Positions 23,691 through 32,953 of a DNA stretch of 64,000 nt are shown here, piece by piece. Each line of letters starts with the position of its first letter. Position 1 is the first letter of the stretch. A program made the translations under genes and the position numbers. The stretch comes from an uncultured Lachnospiraceae bacterium. Lineage in GTDB: Bacteria; Bacillota; Clostridia; Lachnospirales; Lachnospiraceae. Where the stretch lies: positions 6,043 through 70,042 of the forward strand of contig CAJTOR010000007.1 in NCBI GenBank assembly GCA_910577675.1, read 5' to 3'. The notes beneath the pieces are model-generated. The model ran no database searches. It was not told the origin of the DNA and saw nothing but the letters and a program-made list of their open reading frames with translations.

Positions 23691-25628
23691 TTAATCCTCC
23701 GTCGTCTCCGCTTCCTCCGCCTCGGTGAGCAGTACTTTCATGCTCAGGCTGATCTTCCTGTCCTCACCGTTGAAGTCCACGATCTTCGCGGTAACTTCCT
23801 GGCCGGTTTTTAATACATCCGAAGGTTTCTCAACATGCTCCCTCGCAATCTGCGACACATGCAGCAGCGCGTCAACGCCAGGTACCAGCTCGATGAAAGC
23901 GCCAAAATCTGTCATGCGCGCCACCTTGCCGGTCACAATATTGCCGACCGCATACTTCTCTGCCGCATCCTTCCACGGGTTCTGATCCGGGAATTTCAGG
24001 CTGAGTGCGATCTTCTCGCCCTGGATGTCCTTGATAAACGCCTTGACAACATCGCCCGGCTTAAAAACTTTCTTAGGATTCTCAATCCTGCCCCAGGACA
24101 TCTCGGAGATATGCAGCAGGCCGTCCGCCCCGCCAAGGTCGATAAACACGCCGAAATCGGTCACATTCTTAACCGTGCCCTCGATGACATCGCCAACGTT
24201 TATCCTGGCAAAGAGCGCCTCCGCAAGCTCGCGCTTCTTCGCGAGTAAAAGCTGCTTGCGGTCGCCGATAATACGCCTTCTGCGCGGGTTGAACTCGGTG
24301 ATTACGAACTCGATCTCCTGATCCTTATACTTCTCAAGATTTTTCTCGTAAGTATCGGATACCAGGCTAGCCGGGATGAACACCCTCGACTCCTCGATCA
24401 CAACGCTGAGTCCGCCTTCTAATACAGTAGAAACTTTTGCTGTCAATACTTCTTTGTTGTTAAATGCCTCCTCGAGGCGCTTATTACCCTTCTCGGCAAT
24501 GAGCTTCTTGTAGGTGAGCAGCACCTGCCCCTCACCGTCGTTCACCTTGAGCACCTTCGCACTCATGGTGTCGCCCTCCTTCACAAGGGTCCTAAGATCC
24601 ACATTAGGGGTGTTCGTGTACTCGTTCCTGGTAATAATACCATCCGCCTTGTATCCAATGTTCAGGACGATCTCATCTTCCTTCACGCGGATTACAGTGC
24701 CTTCGACTACCTCCCCATTGTGTATTGTCTTTAAAGACCCCTCCAATAATTGCTCAAAACTTTCTTCTGACATGCTGGTAAAAACCTCCTTGATAATATT
24801 ATTTGGGGTGGATGCCCCTGCTGTAATACCTACGCTACGAAAAGATTTAAACAAGTTTAAATCCAAGTCACCAAGTGTCTGTATATAGTAAGTATTCTCA
24901 CATTCCTTTTTTGAAATTTCGAAAAGCTTCCCGGTGTTCGAGCTCTGCTTCCCTCCGATCACAATCATGGCATCCGATTGCCTGGCAAGCCTCGCAGCTT
25001 CGGCCTGACGTTCTTCCGTCGCGTTGCATATCGTATTGACAACAATTATATCATACCTCTTTCTTTCAATAATTTCAACTAAATATTGAAATTTCTTGTA
25101 ATTAAAAGTCGTTTGAGCCACAACACAGAGCTTTTCGCCTTCTTTAATTTCCAAATTTTGTAAATCTTTTTCATTATCTGTAACAATCACCGGAGTTTTG
25201 CTCCATCCGATAATGCCCTCTACCTCCGGATGGTTCCTATCACCAATCACAAGTATCCTATAACCCTGCCCGCTTTTCTCCTCCACTATTCGATGGATTT
25301 TTTTTACAAACGGGCAGGTTGCATCCTCAACCTGGAATTTTTTCTGTCCGTTTTCGTCTTTAAAGGAGGCGACCTCCTCAATCACGGAGCGCGACACACC
25401 GTGCGAACACAATATAACAGTCCCCGCTTTAAGATTTTTTAGTTCCTTTAAGGACACCGCCAAAACACCCTGCCGCTCAAGGTCTGCAACAACCTCCTCA
25501 TTGTGGATGATGGAACCAAGCGTGTAGACCGCGCCCCGCCCCGGTTCTGCCGCGATACGTAAAGCCATCCCGACCGCCCGCTCAACCCCGAAACAAAAGC
25601 CCGCCTTTTCTGCCAACCGCACCTTCAA
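23691..25628 (-). CDS. ispH-rpsA: Fusion: HMBPP reductase (IspH) and ribosomal protein S1
   Basis: Two proteins in one chain of 645 residues. Residues 1-285 are IspH, the last enzyme of the MEP isoprenoid pathway, with Cys12, Cys105 and Cys201 for the [4Fe-4S] cluster and His42/His76. Residues about 300-640 hold four S1 RNA-binding domains; the third and fourth are the best conserved (VTDFGVFIDLGG, MTDFGAFIELVPG). This fusion is known in Clostridia. I place the start at a TTG at 25628: it gives the usual IspH N-terminus MKVRLAEKAGFCFGV, has GAGAGG about 8 bases upstream, and overlaps the cmk stop by four bases (TTGA). A GTG at 25637 is too close to the ribosome site. Confidence 0.95.
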   Translation of the reverse strand: MKVRLAEKAGFCFGVERAVGMALRIAAEPGRGAVYTLGSIIHNEEVVADLERQGVLAVSLKELKNLKAGTVILCSHGVSRSVIEEVASFKDENGQKKFQVEDATCPFVKKIHRIVEEKSGQGYRILVIGDRNHPEVEGIIGWSKTPVIVTDNEKDLQNLEIKEGEKLCVVAQTTFNYKKFQYLVEIIERKRYDIIVVNTICNATEERQAEAARLARQSDAMIVIGGKQSSNTGKLFEISKKECENTYYIQTLGDLDLNLFKSFRSVGITAGASTPNNIIKEVFTSMSEESFEQLLEGSLKTIHNGEVVEGTVIRVKEDEIVLNIGYKADGIITRNEYTNTPNVDLRTLVKEGDTMSAKVLKVNDGEGQVLLTYKKLIAEKGNKRLEEAFNNKEVLTAKVSTVLEGGLSVVIEESRVFIPASLVSDTYEKNLEKYKDQEIEFVITEFNPRRRRIIGDRKQLLLAKKRELAEALFARINVGDVIEGTVKNVTDFGVFIDLGGADGLLHISEMSWGRIENPKKVFKPGDVVKAFIKDIQGEKIALSLKFPDQNPWKDAAEKYAVGNIVTGKVARMTDFGAFIELVPGVDALLHVSQIAREHVEKPSDVLKTGQEVTAKIVDFNGEDRKISLSMKVLLTEAEEAETTED

Positions 25629-26299
25629 AGCCCACACCTCTCCCTTGCAAGGTTTACAATAAAGCTGACCACCTCATCCACCGTCATATATGACGCATCA
25701 AGGAGAACTGCGTCCTGTGCCTGCCTGAGAGGCGAGATCTCCCGCTCCATATCCTGGGCATCCCTGGCAAGGATTCCCTTTAATATCTCCTCCTCATCGC
25801 ATTCGGCTCCCCGCTCTAAGAGTTCTTTGTAGCGCCGCCCGGCACGGACTTTCGCATCCGCAGTCAGGTAGATTTTTAGATCCGCGTTCGGCAAAACGGT
25901 GGTACCGATATCCCTCCCGTCCATAATCACGCTTGTCCTTTCCGCGAGTTCCCTCTGCAAAAAGAGCAGCTTCTCCCTCACCGGTGCCAGCGGTGAAAAC
26001 GCGGATGCCATATCCCCCACTTCCTGGGCGCGCAAAAACTGGCTGACATCCTCCCCGTTTAAAAGCACCACCTGCTCGCCCCCGCGGTGTGAAAGCGTCA
26101 CATCAATCCCTGCAAGGGCATCCCCGATAGCAGACATGTCCCCCGGCTTTATTGAAAGACGCATAAAATAGAGCGCCAGCGCCCGGTACATCGACCCGGT
26201 ATCCACATAGACAAAGCCAAGCCTTGCCGCCGCCATCTTTGCGACCGTGCTCTTGCCGGCTCCTGCCGGGCCGTCGATCGCGATATTGTAAACCTTCAT
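25625..26299 (-). CDS. cmk: Cytidylate kinase
   Basis: Phosphorylates CMP/dCMP. The 224-residue protein has the P-loop IDGPAGAGKST near residue 8, the VDTGSMYRALA segment and the DGRDIGTTVLPNADLKIYL motif. Its stop overlaps the start of ispH-rpsA. The cmk-rpsA neighbourhood is classic in many bacteria. Confidence 0.97.
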   Translation of the reverse strand: MKVYNIAIDGPAGAGKSTVAKMAAARLGFVYVDTGSMYRALALYFMRLSIKPGDMSAIGDALAGIDVTLSHRGGEQVVLLNGEDVSQFLRAQEVGDMASAFSPLAPVREKLLFLQRELAERTSVIMDGRDIGTTVLPNADLKIYLTADAKVRAGRRYKELLERGAECDEEEILKGILARDAQDMEREISPLRQAQDAVLLDASYMTVDEVVSFIVNLARERCGL

Positions 26300-26327
26300 C
26301 CAAAAATCCTCACTTCTGTTTTTTTAT

Positions 26328-27635
26328 TTAGTTTTTCCCTGCGGGTTCCTTTCCCGCGGACAAACCTGCAAGGAAACCGCTCGACCACGCCACCTGCAAG
26401 TTAAATCCCCCTGTCAGTGCGTCCACATCAAGCAGTTCGCCAGCAAAATATATCCCATTTACCAGGCGCGACTCCATTGTTTTGGGGTTTACCTGACCCA
26501 CATCAACCCCGCCCTTTGTGATAACCGCCTCCTCGTATCCTCCGCACGCTCTTACAGGGAAGCAAAAATCTTTAAGCAGTCCCGCAAGCTGCCTCCGCTC
26601 CTCCCTTTTTATGGCACACGCCTGCCTGTCGGGCGAAATACCGCTGCGCTCTATTATAACCCTTATCAATTTTTGTGGCAATAGATGATCGAGTGCATTT
26701 TTTAAACATTTATTTTTTGCTTCGTCAAAATCCCGCAAAATCCGCGCGTCAAGCTGTTCCTCTGACAAAGCCGGCTTCAAATCGATATGGAACGACATGC
26801 TGCACTCATCAAAAAGCGGCGCAGCGTAACTGCTCGCGCTTAGCACAACCGGTCCGCTAATCCCCGTCCCCGTAAACACAAGCTCCCCGAAGTCCTCAAA
26901 AAGAACCGCGCCCGCACGGCGCTTTTTCTTTTTTGCTTTTGTCCCCCCGCACTCCTCCTCCCTCCATTCATCCGCGATAAGCCGCACGCGGATATTTTTT
27001 AAGGACAGTCCCTCAAGCAAAGAAGAAAACGGCTTGCCAAGCTTTAAACTGACCAGGGCGGGATAGCGTTTTGTCACATGGTGTCCGAGTTTTTCCGCAA
27101 ACAGGTAGCCATCCCCCGTCGCCCCGGTGGTCGGATAGGACAATCCGCCCGTCGCCAGGATGCAGGCATCCCCAAAATATTCTTTCCCCTCCTTTGTGAC
27201 CAGCGAGGAAAACGCTCCTCCTACTTCCTTAATTTCCCCTACCTTTGTACCTAGAAAAACCTGCACTCCCCTGCGTCCTAACTCCTGCCCCAGAGCCTTT
27301 ATAACATCCGAGGAATGATCGGATACGGGGAATACCCTCCCCCCGCGCTCGATCTTTGTCGAAAGCCCGATGGAATTAAAATAGGCTATGGTTTCCTGGT
27401 TGGAAAATTTTGTAAAAGCACTATATAAAAAACGTGGGTTGGTTACCACGTTCTTATACAGTTCTTCCATATCGCAGGCATTTGTCAGGTTGCACCGTCC
27501 CTTTCCGGTAATATATATTTTTTTCCCAAGCTTTTCATTTTGCTCAAACAGCACGACCTTATGCCCCTGTTCTGCTGCCACAGCCGATGCCATCATCCCG
27601 GCGGCTCCCCCGCCCACCACCAATATCCTTGCCAT
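26328..27635 (-). CDS. HI0933/YhiN-family FAD-dependent oxidoreductase
   Basis: Flavoprotein of 435 residues. The N-terminal dinucleotide site GGGAAGMMAS (8-17) and the signature ITGKGRCNLTN (about 42-52) place it in the HI0933/BaiN-like family. A second motif, CILATGGLSYPTTGATGDG, lies near 160-178, and the C-terminus has GVDVGQVNPKTMESRLVNG and a GGFNLQVAWSSG end that closes the FAD site. The substrate of this family is mostly unknown. It precedes cmk by 28 bases in the same operon. Confidence 0.9.
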   Translation of the reverse strand: MARILVVGGGAAGMMASAVAAEQGHKVVLFEQNEKLGKKIYITGKGRCNLTNACDMEELYKNVVTNPRFLYSAFTKFSNQETIAYFNSIGLSTKIERGGRVFPVSDHSSDVIKALGQELGRRGVQVFLGTKVGEIKEVGGAFSSLVTKEGKEYFGDACILATGGLSYPTTGATGDGYLFAEKLGHHVTKRYPALVSLKLGKPFSSLLEGLSLKNIRVRLIADEWREEECGGTKAKKKKRRAGAVLFEDFGELVFTGTGISGPVVLSASSYAAPLFDECSMSFHIDLKPALSEEQLDARILRDFDEAKNKCLKNALDHLLPQKLIRVIIERSGISPDRQACAIKREERRQLAGLLKDFCFPVRACGGYEEAVITKGGVDVGQVNPKTMESRLVNGIYFAGELLDVDALTGGFNLQVAWSSGFLAGLSAGKEPAGKN

Positions 27636-27668
27636 AACTACCTGCCAATCTGATTTTTTCTTTTCGGA

Positions 27669-28205
27669 TTACCTGCCCATATACACATAATCCATTTCAA
27701 AATTCCTGTTTTCCGACCGGTAAGCCTCCCCGCCCACGCGAAAGATTATCCCGGAATAATCGGTAAAATTATCTAAAAGGCTCTGGGACAGCGCATCCAA
27801 AATCGCACTCTCAAGCCTGGCGTTCGCATAGCGGGCTGGTTCGCTGTCCTCCTTAAAATCGACAACCAGGTTCGCGTCCTCAACCGTGACATCGCTGATG
27901 CTCACCGTCACGGAAACATCCCCCATCGTCCCGGCTACATATTCCGCCAGTTCCCGCGGTGTCATGTCAACACTTCCCGTAAGCACCGATGTGACCTCGA
28001 CTGTCTCAAGTTCCTCCGAGAGCGTATAATAAGTAATCTCCGTGACTTCAATAGGAAAAAGGGAGGGTTCCTTCGTCTGCTGCGGCACGTCGGATGGAAC
28101 CCCTGTGACCCGGTTTTCACCCTGTTTGTCCCTGCCACATCCCGCCAGGGGCAACAAAAGAAGCGCCGTTAAAACACATATTGCCGTGATTTTTCTGCCC
28201 ATCAT
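27669..28205 (-). CDS. GerMN-domain-like lipoprotein
   Basis: Exported lipoprotein of 178 residues: hydrophobic signal, then the lipobox LAGC (cleavage before Cys23) and a Gln/Pro/Ser linker. Residues about 55-170 resemble the GerMN (sporulation and germination) domain: a YYTL beta-strand, a later VSISDVTVEDANLVVDF strand pair, then a helix with ILDALSQSLLDNF and a final V-x-GG strand. The call is from pattern only. It may act in spore or envelope processes. It is the first gene of an operon with the flavoprotein, cmk and ispH-rpsA, and a LexA-like site lies 55 bases upstream. Confidence 0.6.
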   Translation of the reverse strand: MMGRKITAICVLTALLLLPLAGCGRDKQGENRVTGVPSDVPQQTKEPSLFPIEVTEITYYTLSEELETVEVTSVLTGSVDMTPRELAEYVAGTMGDVSVTVSISDVTVEDANLVVDFKEDSEPARYANARLESAILDALSQSLLDNFTDYSGIIFRVGGEAYRSENRNFEMDYVYMGR

Positions 28206-28259
28206 GCCACATCCTTTCCTGAACCCCCCACAAAACCTTATCGCATTTCCGGAACCATG

Positions 28260-28273
28260 AGAACATATGTTCT
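28260..28273. promoter_or_regulatory. Second LexA-like box, upstream of the lipoprotein operon
   Basis: GAACATATGTTCTT is identical over 14 bases to the operator at recA (14048-14061). It lies in the 195-base gap between pgsA and the lipoprotein gene. A weak minus-strand promoter (TGTTCT, 17 bases, GATAAG) would overlap it. No typical SOS gene is adjacent. Confidence 0.6.
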
Positions 28274-28400
28274 TTTCTAAGGACTGCTTCCCGCCCGGGA
28301 AACATACATTCTATACCTGGATGGTAACACAGGACTATGTCATTTCCATGTTAGCTTTATGACACCTTCATGACGGGCAGGGAGAATAGCAATCCAGGCA

Positions 28401-28943
28401 TTATTTAGTCCCCGCCGCAATCACATGACGGTTCTGGTATATATACACACAGAGGGAAATCACAGTGAGCGCAACCGAGGCGTAGAGAAAAATCTGCTCC
28501 GTCACATTAAAAAACTTAGTGTCAAGGTCAACAATAAAAAGTACACACATTACCATCTGTACAACAGTCTTTATCTTTCCCCAGTAATTTGCTGCAATCA
28601 CAATATTGTTGTCCGCCGCAATCAGCCTAAAGCCGCTGATAATAAACTCCCTGCCGATAATCAGCACGACCACCCATGCGGGCACTGTCCCAAACTGTAC
28701 AAAACAGATAAACGCCGAGCACACCAGAAGCTTGTCCGCAAGCGGGTCCATAAATTTCCCGAAATCCGTCACAAGATTATTCTTGCGTGCCAGGTACCCG
28801 TCAAGGAAATCGGACGCGGAGGCAATGGCAAAAATGGACGCGGCGATATAGTTTCCCCCGCTGATTCCCGGCATCAGCATAAAGACCAGGAAAACCGGAA
28901 CCATACTTGCACGAAACACTGTAATTTTATTTGGTAAATTCAT
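28401..28943 (-). CDS. pgsA: CDP-diacylglycerol-glycerol-3-phosphate phosphatidyltransferase
   Basis: Makes phosphatidylglycerol-phosphate. The 180-residue membrane protein has the complete CDP-alcohol phosphotransferase signature D48-G49-x2-A52-R53-x8-G62-x3-D66-x3-D70. Several transmembrane helices are visible. It follows rimO by 13 bases. In Bacilli pgsA is usually followed by cinA-recA; here it is followed by a gap with a LexA-like box. Confidence 0.95.
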   Translation of the reverse strand: MNLPNKITVFRASMVPVFLVFMLMPGISGGNYIAASIFAIASASDFLDGYLARKNNLVTDFGKFMDPLADKLLVCSAFICFVQFGTVPAWVVVLIIGREFIISGFRLIAADNNIVIAANYWGKIKTVVQMVMCVLFIVDLDTKFFNVTEQIFLYASVALTVISLCVYIYQNRHVIAAGTK

Positions 28944-28956
28944 ATGCTACCTCTTT

Positions 28957-30279
28957 CTATTTTGCCCGGCCAACCAGGTCATAACCCTTTGCCTCCATAA
29001 TCTCAACTTCAACGAAGTCGCCGGACATATACTCATCCTGCCCATAAAAGAAAATGTATCCGTCCACCTTGGGCGCATCCATGTAGGAGCGGCCTATAAA
29101 CACATCCTCCTCCACCAGTTTCCCTTCCACCATCACTAAAAGTACCTTCCCAACCATCCCGTCGGCATTTTCAAACGCGATTTGCTGCTGCAAGTGCATA
29201 AGTTCCTTCTGCCGCCTGACTTTCACTTTCTTCTGTATCTGATCCTTTCTCCCGGCCGCTGGTGTGCCCTCCTCCTTCGAGTAGGTAAAAACCCCAAGCC
29301 GGTCAAAGCGCATTTTTTCAACAAAATCTTTCAGGCATTCGTGATCCTGTTCTGTTTCGCCCGGGAATCCTGTAATCAGTGTTGTCCGCAGGGCGATATC
29401 CGGCACTTCACGTCTCAGAGCCGCAATCAAACTCTCCAGCTCCTCCCTGCTTGTGCGCCGCCCCATCTCGCGAAGGACATGGTCGGCGGCATGCTGGATC
29501 GGCATATCAAGATAGCGGCACAACTTAGGCTGGGTCTTAAACAATTCGATCAATTCCCCGTCAATCTCCTCCGGGTAGCAGTACAAAAGCCTTATCCAGA
29601 CAATACCCCGGATGGCGCATAGGCGGCGGACCAATATGGCTAAGGATTTTTTCCCGTACAGGTCAACCCCGTACACTGTAGTTTCCTGCGCAACAAGGAT
29701 AAGCTCCCTGCATCCTCCCTCCGCCAAAAATTCCGCCTCCGCCACAAGGCGCTCCATAGGGACGCTGCGGTACTCCCCGCGCATTTTCGGGATGGCGCAG
29801 TAAGTGCAATGCTTATCGCACCCCTCGGCAATTTTTAAATATGCCGTGTAACCGCCCGTGGTATTTACGCGCTTTGTATCAGGGAGCGGAAGGACATTAA
29901 GCCCCCTAAAGGCACTCTCGGCTCTTCCCGCAAGCACACTTTCAATCACGCTTACAACCGCATCAAACCCCGTGGTTCCAACCATCGCATCCACCTCCGG
30001 GATCTCCTGTGCGATCTCCTCCTTATAGCGCTCGGCAAGGCAGCCCGCCACAATAAGCGCTTTGAGTTTCCCCGTTTTTTTGTACTCTGCCATCTCAAGT
30101 ATCGTATCAATACTCTCCTGCTTTGCATCGTGGATAAAGCAGCAGGTATTGACAACGATAACATCCGCCTCCGCCTCATCGTTTGTAAGCGAATAGCCGG
30201 CATCGCGCAAAAGCCCGAGCATAACTTCACTATCTACCAGATTCTTATCACATCCAAGCGAAATAAAACATACATTCAT
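28957..30279 (-). CDS. rimO: Ribosomal protein S12 methylthiotransferase RimO
   Basis: Radical-SAM enzyme that adds a methylthio group to an aspartate of S12. The 440 residues comprise an N-terminal MTTase domain with cysteines near 10, 46 and 80 (GCDKNLVDSE is typical of RimO rather than MiaB), the radical-SAM motif CDKHCTYC near 154-161, and a C-terminal TRAM domain. The ribosome site before the ATG is weak. Pairing with pgsA is common in Firmicutes. Confidence 0.95.
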   Translation of the reverse strand: MNVCFISLGCDKNLVDSEVMLGLLRDAGYSLTNDEAEADVIVVNTCCFIHDAKQESIDTILEMAEYKKTGKLKALIVAGCLAERYKEEIAQEIPEVDAMVGTTGFDAVVSVIESVLAGRAESAFRGLNVLPLPDTKRVNTTGGYTAYLKIAEGCDKHCTYCAIPKMRGEYRSVPMERLVAEAEFLAEGGCRELILVAQETTVYGVDLYGKKSLAILVRRLCAIRGIVWIRLLYCYPEEIDGELIELFKTQPKLCRYLDMPIQHAADHVLREMGRRTSREELESLIAALRREVPDIALRTTLITGFPGETEQDHECLKDFVEKMRFDRLGVFTYSKEEGTPAAGRKDQIQKKVKVRRQKELMHLQQQIAFENADGMVGKVLLVMVEGKLVEEDVFIGRSYMDAPKVDGYIFFYGQDEYMSGDFVEVEIMEAKGYDLVGRAK

Positions 30280-30400
30280 AAAAAAACCTGCAATTCTATA
30301 ATATTTTATTCCTGATTATTCTCCTTTTCCCCTAATACCCACAAAAGAACCCAAACTCCCGCCACAGGACAAACTCACAATATCCGCAAAAACGCTGCTT

Positions 30401-31255
30401 TTAACTTTTATCCATCCTCATCTTAGCGCTCTTTAGACAATTTGACATCAGCATCGCGATGGTCATCGGCCCCACACCGCCTGGAACCGGCGTGATATAG
30501 GAGGCCTTTGGTGCAACCGAATCAAAATCCACGTCGCCGCAGAGCTTATTATTTTCTCCCCGGTGAATCCCGACATCAATCACCACGGCACCTTCTTTTA
30601 CGTACTCCGCCGTAATAAATTTCGGCTTTCCTAATGCTGCAACCAGGATGTCGGCGCGCGCCGTGATCTTATCAAGTTCCTTTGTGCGTGAATGGCAGAC
30701 TGTCACCGTCCCGTTTTCCCGGAGCAAAAGGGCTGCCATCGGCTTGCCGACAATATTGCTGCGGCCGACCACCACGCACTCCTTCCCGCAAATTTCTATC
30801 CCCGAACGCTTTAAAAGTTCGATAATCCCCGCCGGCGTGCAGGAAACAAAACCCTCAATCCCCACCGCAAGCCTCCCCGCATTCTGCACATGGAACCCGT
30901 CCACATCCTTGTCAGGGGAAATTGCCTGGATCACCTTTTCCTCACTGATATGGGCGGGCAGCGGCAACTGGACTAAAATCCCATCCACATCCATCCTGCC
31001 GTTTAGCTCCCCGACCAGATCAAGCAGCTCCTGCATCGTGGTTTCCTCCGGCAGTTCGTAGGAAAGCGAGCGAAAACCAACATACTCGCAGGCTTTTTTC
31101 TTGTTGCCCACATAAACACTTGAGGCTTTATCCTGCCCAACCTGGATCACTGCAAGAGTAACCGTAACGCCCTCTTTTAAAAGTCTTTCCGCCTCCTGCT
31201 TCACTTCCTCCTTAATCTGCGCCGATATTTTCTTACCGTCAATTATTTCTGCCAT
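30401..31255 (-). CDS. folD: Bifunctional methylene-THF dehydrogenase/cyclohydrolase FolD
   Basis: One-carbon enzyme that oxidises methylene-THF and hydrolyses methenyl-THF. The 284-residue protein has YVGNKKKACEYVG with the catalytic lysine, DVDGFHVQNAGRL, the NADP loop VVGRSNIVGKPMA and a C-terminal PVPGGVGPMTIAML. It starts 10 bases after cls and shares its promoter. A weakly structured 121-base gap follows before rimO. Confidence 0.96.
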   Translation of the reverse strand: MAEIIDGKKISAQIKEEVKQEAERLLKEGVTVTLAVIQVGQDKASSVYVGNKKKACEYVGFRSLSYELPEETTMQELLDLVGELNGRMDVDGILVQLPLPAHISEEKVIQAISPDKDVDGFHVQNAGRLAVGIEGFVSCTPAGIIELLKRSGIEICGKECVVVGRSNIVGKPMAALLLRENGTVTVCHSRTKELDKITARADILVAALGKPKFITAEYVKEGAVVIDVGIHRGENNKLCGDVDFDSVAPKASYITPVPGGVGPMTIAMLMSNCLKSAKMRMDKS

Positions 31256-31265
31256 ACTGCCTCCT

Positions 31266-32795
31266 TTAGAATAACGGTGCGAAAAGTTTTAAGATCGCCT
31301 GGATCAAAACTTTTTGCAGCACCGGTTTTAACATATCCTGCGTAACAGGTATGCTCCTTGCAATTGTTTCAAGTGCATCCTGCTTCACATCCATAACCGA
31401 GCTTGTCCGGTACAAAAACACCCCGCACTCAAAATGAAGATACAGGCTGCGGTAATCAAGATTTACCGTCCCCACCGTTGCCACCCTGTCATCACAGACA
31501 AAACATTTTGCATGGATAAACCCCGGAGTAAACTCATATATTTTCACACCGCCGCCCATCAACTGTTCATAATAGCTCTGCGTCAGCATAAATGCCGTCT
31601 TTTTATCCGGGATATGCGGTGTCACAATCCTCACATCCACCCCCCTTTTCGCCGCCAGCGTAAGCGCCGTCGCAATCTCGTTGTCAATAATCAGGTATGG
31701 TGTGAAAATATAAACATACTCTTTTGCCGTATTGATAATGTTTAAATACACATTCTCGCCGACATTTTCAAAGTCCAGCGGGCTGTCGCCGTAAGGCTGC
31801 ACAAAACCGTCGCTCCCGTACTCCTGCTTTCGGTAAGTGTGCGGGCGGAAGCAGTCAAAAGAGGTATCCGTCGGCCTTAATGCATTCCAGATATGCAGAA
31901 ACATCACTGTCAGGTTCCAGACTGCATCGCCCTTTAACATAATGCCGGTGTCCTTCCAGTAGCCAAAGCGCTCCTTTTCATTGATATATTCATCCGCCAG
32001 GTTAATCCCGCCCGTAAAACCCACATCCCCGTCAATCACAAGGATTTTGCGGTGGTCGCGGTTATTCATGACAACGGATACAAACGGCACAAAGGGATTG
32101 AACGCCTCACATTTTATCCCATACTCCTCCATCGTTGCATAGTAGCCCTGCGGAAGAAGGCGCAGGCATCCAACATCATCATACAGAAGGCGCACATCCA
32201 CTCCCGCCGCCGCTTTCTCCTTTAAAATCGAAAGAATCGTATTCCACATCCTGCCGTCCGCAATAATGAAATACTCCATAAAAATAAAATGTTCCGCCTT
32301 TTTTAATTCTTCCACAATATACGGAAAATTTTCCTCACCGCTCTTAAAATATTTTGTCAGCGTATTTTTCCAGAGCGGGGCATTCGCATAATCATTCAAA
32401 TAGCGCACCTGACCATATACGGTTTCCGACTCCTCCCACACCTCCTCAAGAAAACCGGGTGTCGAGGCAGTCAGAGGTTCCAGTTTTTCCCAGGACTCAT
32501 TTAGCTTCTCACGTAGCTTCTTCGACGGCTGCCTGGTTCCGAAAAAAACAAACATCATGCCCCCAAGCAGCGGAAAAATCAGGATCGGCACCGCCCACGC
32601 CAGTTTGTACGCCGGGTTCTGCCTGCTGTTAATCACAACAAAAAGCGCGATGATACTTGTGATGCGGAAAATCATATTGACCACCGGGGAGATATTTGAG
32701 AATGTAAGCAGGGAAAGCATCAGCCAAGCCACCTGCAGGATCAGCAATGCACCCACGATCAAAATGCGGTAAACAATCATCTTTTTACTCTTCAT
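31266..32795 (-). CDS. cls: Cardiolipin synthase
   Basis: Phospholipase-D-family enzyme that condenses phosphatidylglycerol to cardiolipin. Two or three N-terminal transmembrane helices precede two HKD motifs, HRKILVIDGDVGFTGG and HAKCFVCDDRVATVGTVN. From the ATG at 32795 (AGGAGA 9 bases upstream) the protein has 509 residues, the normal Cls length. A longer reading to 32981 would run back through the promoter and the aconitase terminator and is rejected. Confidence 0.95.
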   Translation of the reverse strand: MKSKKMIVYRILIVGALLILQVAWLMLSLLTFSNISPVVNMIFRITSIIALFVVINSRQNPAYKLAWAVPILIFPLLGGMMFVFFGTRQPSKKLREKLNESWEKLEPLTASTPGFLEEVWEESETVYGQVRYLNDYANAPLWKNTLTKYFKSGEENFPYIVEELKKAEHFIFMEYFIIADGRMWNTILSILKEKAAAGVDVRLLYDDVGCLRLLPQGYYATMEEYGIKCEAFNPFVPFVSVVMNNRDHRKILVIDGDVGFTGGINLADEYINEKERFGYWKDTGIMLKGDAVWNLTVMFLHIWNALRPTDTSFDCFRPHTYRKQEYGSDGFVQPYGDSPLDFENVGENVYLNIINTAKEYVYIFTPYLIIDNEIATALTLAAKRGVDVRIVTPHIPDKKTAFMLTQSYYEQLMGGGVKIYEFTPGFIHAKCFVCDDRVATVGTVNLDYRSLYLHFECGVFLYRTSSVMDVKQDALETIARSIPVTQDMLKPVLQKVLIQAILKLFAPLF

Positions 32796-32834
32796 AAGTT
32801 TTATTCTCCTCTTCTCCATATCCCACCATATTGG

Positions 32835-32863
32835 ATTATATACGATTTTCCCAAATGGTTCAA
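32835..32863 (-). promoter_or_regulatory. cls-folD promoter
   Basis: Minus strand TTGAAC (32858-32863), 17-base spacer, TATAAT (32835-32840). Confidence 0.8.
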
Positions 32864-32905
32864 TATTCCAAAAATAAACTTTGTATAAAGAAAACAAAAT
32901 ACAAA

Positions 32906-32934
32906 AGGATGGCGGGTTGATACCACACCATCCT
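32906..32934 (-). terminator. Terminator after the aconitase-family gene
   Basis: On the minus strand AGGATGG and CCATCCT arms surround a 15-base loop, followed by TTTGTATTTTG. Confidence 0.7.
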
Positions 32935-32953
32935 CTTTGACCGATAAATTCCC

